From NCBI GenBank assembly GCA_002919265.1, contig PKEY01000092.1, positions 1-43,010 of the forward strand: a DNA stretch of 43,010 bases. The letters are read 5' to 3'. A model generated the notes under the pieces. The model did no database searches. It was not told the DNA's origin and saw nothing but the letters and a program-made list of their open reading frames with translations. Of this stretch, positions 25,509-33,302 are shown in pieces. A program made the translations under genes and the position numbers. Numbering within the stretch: the stretch's first letter is position 1; every line of letters starts with the position of its first letter. Origin of the DNA: Hyphomicrobiaceae bacterium. Its GTDB lineage: Bacteria; Pseudomonadota; Alphaproteobacteria; Rhizobiales; Hyphomicrobiaceae.

Positions 25509-25892
25509 ATGGCACGTGTTAAGCGCGGCGTAACCGCTCACGCGAAGCACAAGAAAGTTCTCAAGGCCGCCAAGGGCTACTACGGCCGCCGCAAGAATAC
25601 GATCCGTGTTGCCAAGCAGGCTGTCGAGCGCGCGCTGCAATACGCCTACCGCGATCGCAAGCGCCGCAAGCGCACCTTCCGCGCGCTATGGATCCAGCGC
25701 ATCAACGCCGCTGCGCGTCAGCACGGCACGACCTACGGCCAGTTCATCAATGGGCTGAACAAGGCTGGCATTGCCGTCGACCGCAAGGTTCTGGCTGACC
25801 TTGCTGTCCGCGACGCTGAGGCCTTCAAGGCGCTGGTTGAGAAGGCAACGGCTGCCGTGCAGGCGGCCCGCCCGGCAGCCGCGTCGGCCTAA
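25509..25892 (+). CDS. rplT: 50S ribosomal protein L20
   Basis: A 127-residue early 50S assembly protein that binds 23S rRNA. The start [20 protein letters not shown] and the middle [20 protein letters not shown] are the family hallmarks. The C-terminal Ala-rich tail ([13 protein letters not shown]) extends about ten residues beyond E. coli L20. In E. coli, L20 represses its own operon through a leader RNA. The hairpins before rpmI make similar control plausible here. Confidence 0.98.
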   Translation: MARVKRGVTAHAKHKKVLKAAKGYYGRRKNTIRVAKQAVERALQYAYRDRKRRKRTFRALWIQRINAAARQHGTTYGQFINGLNKAGIAVDRKVLADLAVRDAEAFKALVEKATAAVQAARPAAASA

Positions 25893-25931
25893 CCCGACCG
25901 GAACAGCGGCAAGCCTGAACATCCAAAAACC

Positions 25932-26020
25932 ACGGTGAGGGGTTGCGCAGCGAGCCACCGTTACCCCTCCCCTCAGCTTCCACCCTTTGGGTGAGGCGTG
26001 CCGGAGAACCTCCTCTCCGG
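25932..26020 (+). promoter_or_regulatory. Cluster of stem-loops in the pheS leader
   Basis: Several dyads are packed between rplT and pheS. ACGGTG (25932-25937) can pair with CACCGT (25956-25961), or GAGGGGT (25937-25943) with ACCCCTC (25963-25969); these two are mutually exclusive. Next come CACCC-TTT-GGGTG (25981-25993) and CCGGAGA-ACCTCC-TCTCCGG (26001-26020). The last loop, ACCTCC, is complementary to a Shine-Dalgarno sequence. The arrangement looks like a pheST attenuator or translation switch, but this is inference. Confidence 0.45.
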
Positions 26021-26053
26021 TTCATTCGGTTTCGCGGGGCAGAGGCATTCCCG

Positions 26054-27142
26054 ATGGCGAAATTCCCCGAACTCGAAGCGCTCAAGTCGGAGCTGCTAGA
26101 GCAGATCGAAGGGGCGAAGAACCTCGCCGCACTCGAGCAGGTGCGCATCGCCGCCCTCGGCAAGAAGGGCAAGATTTCCGAGCAGATGGCGAAGCTCGGC
26201 ACCCTGCCGGCGGAGCAGAGGCGTGAGTTCGGGCAGGCCACCAACACCGTAAAGGCAGCCGTCACGGAAGCCCTCGAGGCGCGCAAAGCCGTTCTCGAGG
26301 CCGCCGAGCTGGAGGCACGCCTCGCCAGCGAACGGGACGACATCACCCTGCCGGTGAGGCTTGGTCCGCTTGCCGAAGGACGTATTCATCCGGTTTCCCA
26401 GGTCTTCGACGAAGTCATCGAGATCTTCGCGGACATGGGCTTCTCGGTCGCCGAGGGGCCTGACATCGAAACGGACGACTACAACTTCACCAAGCTCAAC
26501 ATTCCGGAAGAGCACCCGGCCCGCCAGGAGCACGACACCTTCTATCTGCGCGAGACCACAGCGGCAGACGGATCAAACCGGCCGCGCATGCTGCTGCGGA
26601 CGCACACAAGCCCGGTGCAGATTCGCACCATGCTTTCGCAGAAACCGCCGATCCGGATCATCGCCCCTGGCCGCGTCTACCGCTGCGACAGCGACCAGAC
26701 GCACACGCCGATGTTCCATCAAATCGAGGGCCTCGTCATCGACGAAAGCACCCATCTGGGCCATCTCAAATGGTGTCTTGAGGAATTCTGCAAGGCCTTC
26801 TTCGAGGTGGACGAGGTGAAGATGCGCTTCCGGGCCTCGCACTTCCCGTTCACCGAGCCGTCGATGGAGGTGGACATCGACGCGGCGGCGATCGGCAAGC
26901 CGGGGCACTGGCTGGAGATCCTCGGCTCCGGCATGGTGCACCCGAACGTGATCCGCAACTGCGGGCTCGACCCGGAGAAGTACCAAGGCTTTGCCTTCGG
27001 CATGGGCCTCGATCGCATTGCCATGCTGAAGTACGGCATCCCGGACCTGCGCGACATGTTCGCCGCCGATCTGCGCTGGATGAAGCACTACGGCTTCCTG
27101 CCCATCGACGTGCCGACGCTCGCCGGCGGGCTTTCGTCCTGA
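26054..27142 (+). CDS. pheS: Phenylalanyl-tRNA synthetase alpha subunit
   Basis: A 363-residue class II synthetase catalytic subunit, active as an alpha2-beta2 tetramer with PheT. An N-terminal coiled-coil (residues 1-90) binds tRNA. Motif 2 includes Arg207 in [21 protein letters not shown]. The Phe-binding area is [19 protein letters not shown], and motif 3 is [14 protein letters not shown] from 312. The ATG has AGAGG eight bases upstream; a longer frame upstream runs through the hairpin leader and is not conserved. pheT follows, but separated by another gene. Confidence 0.97.
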   Translation: MAKFPELEALKSELLEQIEGAKNLAALEQVRIAALGKKGKISEQMAKLGTLPAEQRREFGQATNTVKAAVTEALEARKAVLEAAELEARLASERDDITLPVRLGPLAEGRIHPVSQVFDEVIEIFADMGFSVAEGPDIETDDYNFTKLNIPEEHPARQEHDTFYLRETTAADGSNRPRMLLRTHTSPVQIRTMLSQKPPIRIIAPGRVYRCDSDQTHTPMFHQIEGLVIDESTHLGHLKWCLEEFCKAFFEVDEVKMRFRASHFPFTEPSMEVDIDAAAIGKPGHWLEILGSGMVHPNVIRNCGLDPEKYQGFAFGMGLDRIAMLKYGIPDLRDMFAADLRWMKHYGFLPIDVPTLAGGLSS

Positions 27143-27375
27143 CGCGGTGCCGCCCAGCCTCACGATTGTCGAACTTTGACCCTTCTCAGATCGAGGCGGT
27201 GGGCGAGAGAGTAACAGTCAGCGCACTGCTCGTCTGGTAGGCAGGTTCCTCGTGCGTATTCGAGGTAGAACGAAGCGTAGTGAGTGAGTTGCGGGGCGAA
27301 CGTAAGTTGTAAAAGCTGCGATTAGCCATCGCCTGCCCCACCCAGGGGTGCCGAGACGGCAAGAGGGGCGCCACG

Positions 27376-27933
27376 ATGCTTGCAATCCTGAACACCACGC
27401 CGGCTGTGCTGGTGGCCATTGCCATCGCTTTCCTGATGATTGCGGCATCGGTGTTCATCATCTTCTACCACGACCGCAAGCACGAAGAGCTCGACCAGTG
27501 GGTCGAGTTCTCCTTCAGCCGCGAGACGCTCCGGAATGCGGCCATGTACTACCGCTTCATGGCCGTTTCGATGCTGGTGTTCTACGTGCTCTTCACGATC
27601 AGCTGCCTGCTGCTCCAGGCGGAAGGGCACCTGATCTTTTCAGACGGCAAGGAGCCCATCCACGCCGGCCCGATCGCCGCGTCGCTCTTCACCATCGATC
27701 TCGTCCTGCGCGGCGGGTTCTTCGACATCATGGAGCACTTTGACCTGGGCGTCTCGCCGATCGCCATGAACCGAAAGCTGTTCTGGTTCGTCATCTACGC
27801 CTTCGTGTTCCGGATGTTCTACGCGGTGACGCTCATCAAGATCTTGCTCTCGTTCGTCTGGATCTACGGAAAGATCCGGATGGCGCGACAAACGTTCGGC
27901 CCGAACAGCAGCCAGCTTCGGTTATTCGAGTGA
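27376..27933 (+). CDS. Unrecognised multi-pass membrane protein inserted between pheS and pheT
   Basis: A 185-residue protein I do not recognise. Hydrophobic spans lie at about 9-30, 60-81, 97-112 (weak) and 134-163. Between them are charged, Trp/Phe/Tyr-rich segments, for example HDRKHEELDQWVEFSFSRET and GGFFDIMEHFDLGVSPI. There is no signal peptidase site and no catalytic motif. A good ribosome site (GAGGGG) lies about seven bases before the ATG. Codon use looks like its neighbours, so recent transfer is not suggested. It sits 233 bases after pheS and 100 before pheT on the same strand, and is likely co-transcribed with pheT. Function unknown; a link to the synthetase is not implied. Confidence 0.8.
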   Translation: MLAILNTTPAVLVAIAIAFLMIAASVFIIFYHDRKHEELDQWVEFSFSRETLRNAAMYYRFMAVSMLVFYVLFTISCLLLQAEGHLIFSDGKEPIHAGPIAASLFTIDLVLRGGFFDIMEHFDLGVSPIAMNRKLFWFVIYAFVFRMFYAVTLIKILLSFVWIYGKIRMARQTFGPNSSQLRLFE

Positions 27934-28033
27934 CGTAACCCTTGGCGGCGCCCCTGCAAACGGGTAAGACGCACACGCCAAATGTGCCCGGATAGACCGG
28001 GAAATCTTCCAAACCCGCGGGACGAAGTACGCA

Positions 28034-30463
28034 ATGAAATTCACTCTGTCCTGGCTCAAGGACCATCTCGATACGAACGCCTCGCTTGAAGAGCTTGCGG
28101 ACAAGCTGTCTGCGATTGGGCTCGAGGTTGAAAGCATCGACAATCCCGCGGAGAAGCTGTCGCCGTTTACCGTCGCGCGCGTCCTCGAGGCCAAGCAGCA
28201 TCCGAACGCGGATCGCCTGCGCGTCTGCCAGGTCGAGGTTGCGCCGGGCCAACCGCCGGTTGAGGTCGTCTGCGGTGCGCCCAACGCGCGGACCGGCATG
28301 ATCGCCGTGTTTGCGCCGATTGGCACCTACATTCCCGGCACCGGTATTACTTTGGACAAGCGTCCCGTTCGCGGCATCGTCTCGAACGGCATGCTGGTGT
28401 CCGAGCGGGAGCTGGAACTGTCCGATGACCACGAGGGCATCATCGAGCTTGACCCATCCTTCTCCGATCGCGTGGGCCAGCGATACATCGATGTCGTTGG
28501 CCTCAACGATCCGGTCATCGAGGTCAAGCTCACCCCCAACCGGCCTGACTGCACCGGCGTGCGTGGCATTGCACGCGATCTGGCAGCTGCTGGCCTTGGA
28601 ACACTGAAGCCGGAACCTGAGATCGGCAACGTCGAGGGCACCTTCGATTGCCCAATCGAAATTCGTCTCGAGTTCACATCAGAAACAGCGAGCGCCTGCC
28701 CCGTTTTTGCGGGTCGCCTCGTCAAGGGCGTAAAGAACGGCCCCTCGCCGGCGTGGATGCAGAACCGCCTGAAAGCCGCCGGCCTTCGCCCCATCAGCGC
28801 ACTGGTCGACGTCACCAATTACATCTCGCTCGACCGCGGACGTCCTCTTCACGTCTATGACGCCGACAAGCTCCAGGGCGCCATCCGCGCCCGTCTTGGC
28901 CGCAAGGGCGAGCGTTTCCTGGCGCTTGACGGCAAGGAGTACGAGGTTGATGAGACCATGTGCGTGATCGCTGACGAGAGCGGTCCGCTGGGTCTCGGCG
29001 GCATCATCGGTGGTGAGAGCAGCGCCTGCACCGAAGAGACGACGAACGTCTTCATCGAAAGCGCCTACTTCGATCCGGTCCGGATCGCCTCAACCGGTCG
29101 CAAGGCCGGCATTCAGACCGACGCCCGCTATCGGTTCGAGCGTGGTGTCGATCCGGCCTATGTCGTGCCCGGTCTCGATTACGCCACCGACCTGATCCTG
29201 AAACTCGCTGGCGGGCAGCCATCAAAGCGGAACATCGCAGGCACACCGCCGGAAGGCCGGATCACCTTCGCCTTCGATTTCCGCCGCATCCCGCGCCTCA
29301 CCGGTTTGGAAGTCGAGGAAGCGGTCAGCCGCAGAATTCTGACGGACCTCGGGTTCGAGGTGGAGGGCGACGGCCCGGAGGTTCAGGTGACCCGGCCGAG
29401 CTGGCGGCCGGACGTGCACGGCCCAGCCGATCTGGTCGAGGAGGTCGTGCGCATCATCGGCCTCGACAAGGTGCCCTCGGCGCCTATTCCGCGTACGCAC
29501 GGTGTAACGCGCGCCGTACTGACGGAAGCGCAGCGTCGCGCGCGCCGGGCGCGCCGTATCCTCGCTGGACGTGGGCTGGTCGAAGCCATCACCTGGTCCT
29601 TCATTCCGCGGCGGCATTCGGAGCTGTTCGGTGGAGGGCAGGAGTCCCTGGAGCTCGCGAACCCGATTTCCGTCGAGATGTCCTCTATGCGCCCGAGCTT
29701 GTTGCCGGGCCTGCTCACGGCTGCGCAGCGCAATCGCAACCGCGGCTTCGAGGATCTCGCGCTGTTCGAGCTTGGCCAGGCGTATCGCGGCGACCGACCT
29801 GAAGATCAGATCCAGATTGCAGCGGGTGTGCGCGCCGGCGCTGCGCGTCTGGTCGGCGTTGGCCGCCACTGGTCCGAGCCGGCCAAGGAAGCCGATGTGT
29901 TCGACGTGAAGGCTGACGTTTTCGCGACCCTCGCCGCGCTCGGCTTCGACCCCAACCGCGCCCAGATCACGCGAGACGCTCCAGCCTGGTACCACCCCGG
30001 CCGCTCCGGCGTACTGCGGCTTGGCCCCAAGACCGTGCTCGCGCACTTTGGCGAGATTCATCCGAGGACGCTTGCGGAGCTTGATGTCGAAGGGCCAATC
30101 GTGGGCTTCGAGATCTTCCTCGATGCCCTTCCGCCCGAGAAGCGCAAGTCTCGCGCGCGGCCCGCGATGGTAGCGCCTGACCTGCTGCCTGTGCGCCGCG
30201 ACTTCGCATTCGTCCTCGACGAGTCAGTGCCCGCCGGTGACGTCGTGAAAGCCGCCGCCGGTGCCGACAAGACGCTCATCACGGATGTGTCCGTGTTCGA
30301 CGTGTTCGCCGGCAAGAGCCTGGGCGAGGGCAAGAAATCCGTCGCAATCGAGGTTACGCTGCAGCCGCGCGAACGCACGCTGACCGATGCCGAAATCGAC
30401 GCCGTCGCCAAGAAGGTGATAGCGGAGGTCAAGCGTGTGACGGGGGGTGAGATTCGGGGGTGA
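28034..30463 (+). CDS. pheT: Phenylalanyl-tRNA synthetase beta subunit
   Basis: An 809-residue subunit that binds tRNA-Phe and edits mischarged Tyr. Domains in order: the N-terminal KFTLSWLKDHL, an EMAP-like tRNA-binding domain at about 40-150 (KQHPNADRLRVCQV), a B3/B4 editing domain at about 210-390 (LVDVTNYISLDRGRPLHVYD), a B5 domain at about 405-480, a catalytic-like core (ARRILAGRGLVEAITWSFI), and a C-terminal ferredoxin-like anticodon-binding domain at about 715-809 (LPVRRDFAFVLDE). Length matches the family. Normally adjacent to pheS; here a membrane-protein gene lies between. Confidence 0.97.
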   Translation: MKFTLSWLKDHLDTNASLEELADKLSAIGLEVESIDNPAEKLSPFTVARVLEAKQHPNADRLRVCQVEVAPGQPPVEVVCGAPNARTGMIAVFAPIGTYIPGTGITLDKRPVRGIVSNGMLVSERELELSDDHEGIIELDPSFSDRVGQRYIDVVGLNDPVIEVKLTPNRPDCTGVRGIARDLAAAGLGTLKPEPEIGNVEGTFDCPIEIRLEFTSETASACPVFAGRLVKGVKNGPSPAWMQNRLKAAGLRPISALVDVTNYISLDRGRPLHVYDADKLQGAIRARLGRKGERFLALDGKEYEVDETMCVIADESGPLGLGGIIGGESSACTEETTNVFIESAYFDPVRIASTGRKAGIQTDARYRFERGVDPAYVVPGLDYATDLILKLAGGQPSKRNIAGTPPEGRITFAFDFRRIPRLTGLEVEEAVSRRILTDLGFEVEGDGPEVQVTRPSWRPDVHGPADLVEEVVRIIGLDKVPSAPIPRTHGVTRAVLTEAQRRARRARRILAGRGLVEAITWSFIPRRHSELFGGGQESLELANPISVEMSSMRPSLLPGLLTAAQRNRNRGFEDLALFELGQAYRGDRPEDQIQIAAGVRAGAARLVGVGRHWSEPAKEADVFDVKADVFATLAALGFDPNRAQITRDAPAWYHPGRSGVLRLGPKTVLAHFGEIHPRTLAELDVEGPIVGFEIFLDALPPEKRKSRARPAMVAPDLLPVRRDFAFVLDESVPAGDVVKAAAGADKTLITDVSVFDVFAGKSLGEGKKSVAIEVTLQPRERTLTDAEIDAVAKKVIAEVKRVTGGEIRG

Positions 30464-30569
30464 AACCCTCGTTTTCTTGGCCGTTGAAAGCGCGGTTCAA
30501 GCCCTATGCAATGGTCCACCCACGTCGCAAAAGCGAGCAGCGGGGCCACACCACGAATACAGACCGCGT

Positions 30570-30842
30570 TTACGGGCAGCGAATCCGGCGCAATCTCCCT
30601 GACGCCGTACGCACATAACAGCGGTTGTTGTGGGTGATCAGTGCGCCAATGGCTCCGCCGGCGACTGCGCCGACAACCCCGCCTGTCACCGCGCCGCCTA
30701 CCGTACCTCGCGCCAAGCCCCCGACGACGGCTCCTGTTCCCGCCCCGATCAGAGCACCCTTCCTGATGTTGCGGTCGAGTTCCGAGTGGGAACAGCCCGT
30801 GAGTAGCAGCAGACAGAGAAAGGCAGCTGTTGCTTTGGTCAC
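30570..30842 (-). CDS. Small glycine-zipper lipoprotein
   Basis: A 90-residue outer-membrane-type lipoprotein candidate. The signal peptide ends in the lipobox LLTGC, with Cys17 as lipidation site. It is followed by a charged stretch and a glycine zipper (GALIGAGTGAVVGGLARG, VGGAVTGGVVGAVAGGAIGA). The end RCYVRTASGRLRRIRCP has two cysteines that could form a disulfide. Proteins of this kind resemble SlyB/OmpA-linked glycine-zipper lipoproteins; the function is not known. I start at the GTG at 30842, which has GGAGGG seven bases upstream. It converges on pheT with 106 bases between. Confidence 0.82.
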   Translation of the reverse strand: MTKATAAFLCLLLLTGCSHSELDRNIRKGALIGAGTGAVVGGLARGTVGGAVTGGVVGAVAGGAIGALITHNNRCYVRTASGRLRRIRCP

Positions 30843-31082
30843 TGCGAACCCTCCGTCACCAGAAAAAAGGTTCACGTGCCTTCATTCGTACTGAGTCGCC
30901 GGACGTATTTGTGGCGAACAAACTAAAATGGGCCGCTCGCGAAGCTTTCGGGAAACTTATTCCGGCAGCTAAGCGTCGACCCACCCCGCACAAATTTCCG
31001 GAATGGCAAGAAGGGCACAGTCTGGTAGTGCCCAGTTTGTTATCCAGCGCCAAACGTCTCTCGGGAAGGCAATTCATTCAAT

Positions 31083-31159
31083 TGGCGACCCCGGCAGGAT
31101 TCGAACCTGCGACCCTCAGATTAGGAATCTGATGCTCTATCCTGCTGAGCTACGGGGCC
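31083..31159 (-). tRNA. tRNA-Arg (anticodon CCT), CCA encoded
   Basis: A complete cloverleaf on the minus strand, 77 bases with the encoded CCA. The acceptor stem GGCCCCG pairs with CGGGGTC, with one G-U pair at position 2-71. The D-arm is AGCTCAGCAGGATAGAGC, the anticodon stem CAGAT/ATCTG holds the loop TTCCTAA (anticodon CCT), and the T-arm is GCAGGTTCGAATCCTGC. The discriminator base is G. It reads AGG arginine codons. There is no neighbouring integrase or repeated tRNA end, so no island is attached here. Confidence 0.97.
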
Positions 31160-31291
31160 GTGCGCGGTGGCGGCGCTTGGCTCTGGCCATCGCCTGCGAT
31201 GACGTGAGACTAGCGCGCAAGTCAGCTAAAGAAAACCGCCGAGGCAAGTTCTCTAGGGCAGGCGGCATCTCATCGCAAGGATAAATGGCGG

Positions 31292-32140
31292 ATGACGGGC
31301 GGGTGGCTTGGCCGCGCTGGGCGGTTCAGCATCATGTTGTTTTCTGCGGCCATCGCGTCGCCCGCCTTCGCGGATGTGCCCAATTGCGAGCTGGAAAGCG
31401 GCCCAGCGCGCGCTGTCGCCAAAGTCATCGATGGCGAGACCCTGGTGCTCGATGACGGCTCGGAAGTGCGCCTCATCGGAGCATTGCCACCTCGGGCCCT
31501 TGATGGCGGGGCCGAAGAGGGCATGTGGCCGCTCGAAGCCGCAGCGAAAGCCGAACTCGAACGCCTCGCGCTCGGAAAATCGGTCGAGCTGGCATTTGGT
31601 GGGCGGCGTACGGACCGATATGGCCGGTTGCTGGCACACGTCTTCGTACGCGACGGCAGCAATCGGTTTTGGCTGCAGGGCGCGATGCTGCAGGACGGCC
31701 ACGCGCGGGCCTACGCGCTGCCAGGCAACACGGCGTGCCTGGCGGACCTCGTATCAGCAGAAGCGGCGGCACGAGAGGCACGCTTGGGATTATGGGCGCA
31801 CGCCTCCTATGAGGTCCGCTCGGCGGATAAATACCGCGAGCTCCTGCGCTTCCGGAGCACGTACCAGCTCGTCGAAGGGCGCGCGATCACCGTGTCCGAC
31901 GTGCGCCGCCAGATCTATCTGAACTTCGGCATTAACTGGCGTGAGGATTTCACGGTTACGGTGCGGCCAAGGCACCGCCGGGCGTTTGATGACGCTCAGT
32001 TCGATTTCAAAGCGCTGGAAGGTCGCCGCATTCGGGTGCGCGGCTGGATCGAACGCAGAGGCGGGCCACTGATCGAAGTTTATCACCCGGCTCAAATCGA
32101 AATTTTGCCGGAGCACGCCAGCCCAGATCTTCAGCCCTGA
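31292..32140 (+). CDS. Secreted thermonuclease-family (SNase-like) protein
   Basis: A 282-residue exported protein: signal peptide MTGGWLGRAGRFSIMLFSAA with an AFA cleavage site near residue 27, then an SNase-like OB-fold domain at about 40-165 (AKVIDGETLVLDDGSEVRLI, TDRYGRLLAHVFV, AREARLGLWAH). A second OB-like part (IRVRGWIERRGGPLIEVYHP) closes the protein. SNase needs Arg and Glu at the active site. The usual first Asp/Arg pair (D-x-R-L-x-G-x-D) is altered here to EVRLIGALPPR, so nuclease activity is uncertain. Its last 10 bases overlap the end of convergent rimM. Confidence 0.82.
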   Translation: MTGGWLGRAGRFSIMLFSAAIASPAFADVPNCELESGPARAVAKVIDGETLVLDDGSEVRLIGALPPRALDGGAEEGMWPLEAAAKAELERLALGKSVELAFGGRRTDRYGRLLAHVFVRDGSNRFWLQGAMLQDGHARAYALPGNTACLADLVSAEAAAREARLGLWAHASYEVRSADKYRELLRFRSTYQLVEGRAITVSDVRRQIYLNFGINWREDFTVTVRPRHRRAFDDAQFDFKALEGRRIRVRGWIERRGGPLIEVYHPAQIEILPEHASPDLQP

Positions 32141-32667
32141 TCCGCGCTTTCGTCCTCTTCGCCTTCGCTCGCCATCGCAACGGTGATCCGCCCAGCCGCG
32201 ATATCGACCTCCGGGACGAATGCCCGCGCGAACGGAATCATCTCTGTACGTGGGGTGTCAGGGCGCCGAATTTCCAGAATGTCCCCAGCGCCAAAGTTAT
32301 GAATTGCAATGACCTCACCGAACAGCGAGCCGTCCAGCAGGAAGGCCCGCAATCCGATGAGGTCGGAATGGTAGAATTCCTCTTCCTCCGTGGGAGGAAG
32401 ACGATCGCGCCGAACATAAAGCTCGGTGCCGCGCAAGGCCTCCGCGGCGTTGCGGTCGTTCACGCCAGCAACGCGCGCCACGACACCCTTCGGTGTGACG
32501 CGCACCACGGAAACCTCAAACTGCCGCTCTCCTGTCTGATCTTCGAGCGGGCCGTAGGCGGCGATGTTCTCCGGCGCCTCGGTGAAGGTACGAATGAGCA
32601 CGTGCCCGCGGATTCCGTGCGCAGCGCGAATGCGCCCAAGCAGAATCCGCGCAGGAGCAGCGCTCAT
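32131..32667 (-). CDS. rimM: Ribosome maturation factor RimM
   Basis: A 178-residue factor that helps 30S assembly by binding S19. The N-domain has the RimM-type LLGRIRAAHGIRGHVLIRTF, and the PRC-barrel C-domain has EFYHSDLIGLRAFLLDG and GDILEIRRPDT, with the conserved MIPFARAFVPEVDI. A short acidic tail (EGEEDESADQG) follows. It lies 26 bases after rpsP on the same transcript. trmD and rplS, the usual next genes, are not present; the convergent nuclease-like gene occupies that side. Confidence 0.96.
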   Translation of the reverse strand: MSAAPARILLGRIRAAHGIRGHVLIRTFTEAPENIAAYGPLEDQTGERQFEVSVVRVTPKGVVARVAGVNDRNAAEALRGTELYVRRDRLPPTEEEEFYHSDLIGLRAFLLDGSLFGEVIAIHNFGAGDILEIRRPDTPRTEMIPFARAFVPEVDIAAGRITVAMASEGEEDESADQG

Positions 32668-32693
32668 TCACCAGCCCCCTCAGGCAGCGGACA

Positions 32694-33047
32694 TCAGGCG
32701 CCAGCAGCTTCCTTCGCCTTCTCGGCCTCAGCGGCCTCGCGCTCCTGACGCTTCTTGCCCGGCTGGCCCTTGATCGGGTTGTTCTTCGGCTGCCGCTTGA
32801 TGAGGCCCGCCGCGTCAAGGAAGCGCGCGACGCGATCCGTCGGCTGAGCACCAACCGAAAGCCAGTGCTTGCAGCGCTCGATGTCAAGCTTCACCCGATT
32901 GGGATCATCCTTTTTCAGGAGGGGGTTGTAGGCGCCAACCTGCTCGATGTACCGCCCATCGCGCGGCGCCGAGCTGTGGGCGACCACGATGTAGTAGTAC
33001 GGGCGCTTCTTTGCGCCACCACGAGCAAGGCGGATCTTCACGGACAT
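32694..33047 (-). CDS. rpsP: 30S ribosomal protein S16
   Basis: A 117-residue S16. The family core [20 protein letters not shown] and [12 protein letters not shown] is followed by a Lys/Ala/Glu-rich tail of about 35 residues ([15 protein letters not shown]), the extended form usual in alphaproteobacteria (E. coli has 82). AAGGAAG lies 8 bases before the ATG. A longer frame upstream (27 codons) is not conserved. It lies downstream of ffh after 255 bases and directly precedes rimM. Confidence 0.97.
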   Translation of the reverse strand: MSVKIRLARGGAKKRPYYYIVVAHSSAPRDGRYIEQVGAYNPLLKKDDPNRVKLDIERCKHWLSVGAQPTDRVARFLDAAGLIKRQPKNNPIKGQPGKKRQEREAAEAEKAKEAAGA

Positions 33048-33204
33048 TCTGCGTCTTCCTTCTCTTTCATCTGCATTGGGCACATTCGCAAACGCGAACG
33101 CGGAGCCAACTGGTCTGCGGGTTAGCACGCCGAGCCATCGCGAAATTGCTCAGCAGCCGTTCAAAGCACGACGCCATCAAAGGCTTTGCGCCCGGGATCA
33201 AGCA

Positions 33205-33220
33205 GCCTGCATGCGCAGGC
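33205..33220. repeat. Perfect hairpin between ffh and rpsP
   Basis: GCCTGC-ATGC-GCAGGC is a perfect 6-bp stem with a 4-base loop in the 255-base gap after ffh. No T-run follows in either direction. It may be an RNA-processing or pausing site separating ffh from rpsP-rimM. Confidence 0.35.
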
Positions 33221-33302
33221 ACGAGTCCCGGCGACAAATGCCGCGATGACGGTTCGCAAGAAGGCTCGGGGCTACAGCAGATCATCGTGATACGACCCGA
33301 AC

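Noticed and set aside
31083-31159. tRNA-Arg as a possible integration site for a genomic island
   Set aside because: No integrase, no repeated tRNA 3' end, and neighbours are ordinary chromosomal genes with similar composition.
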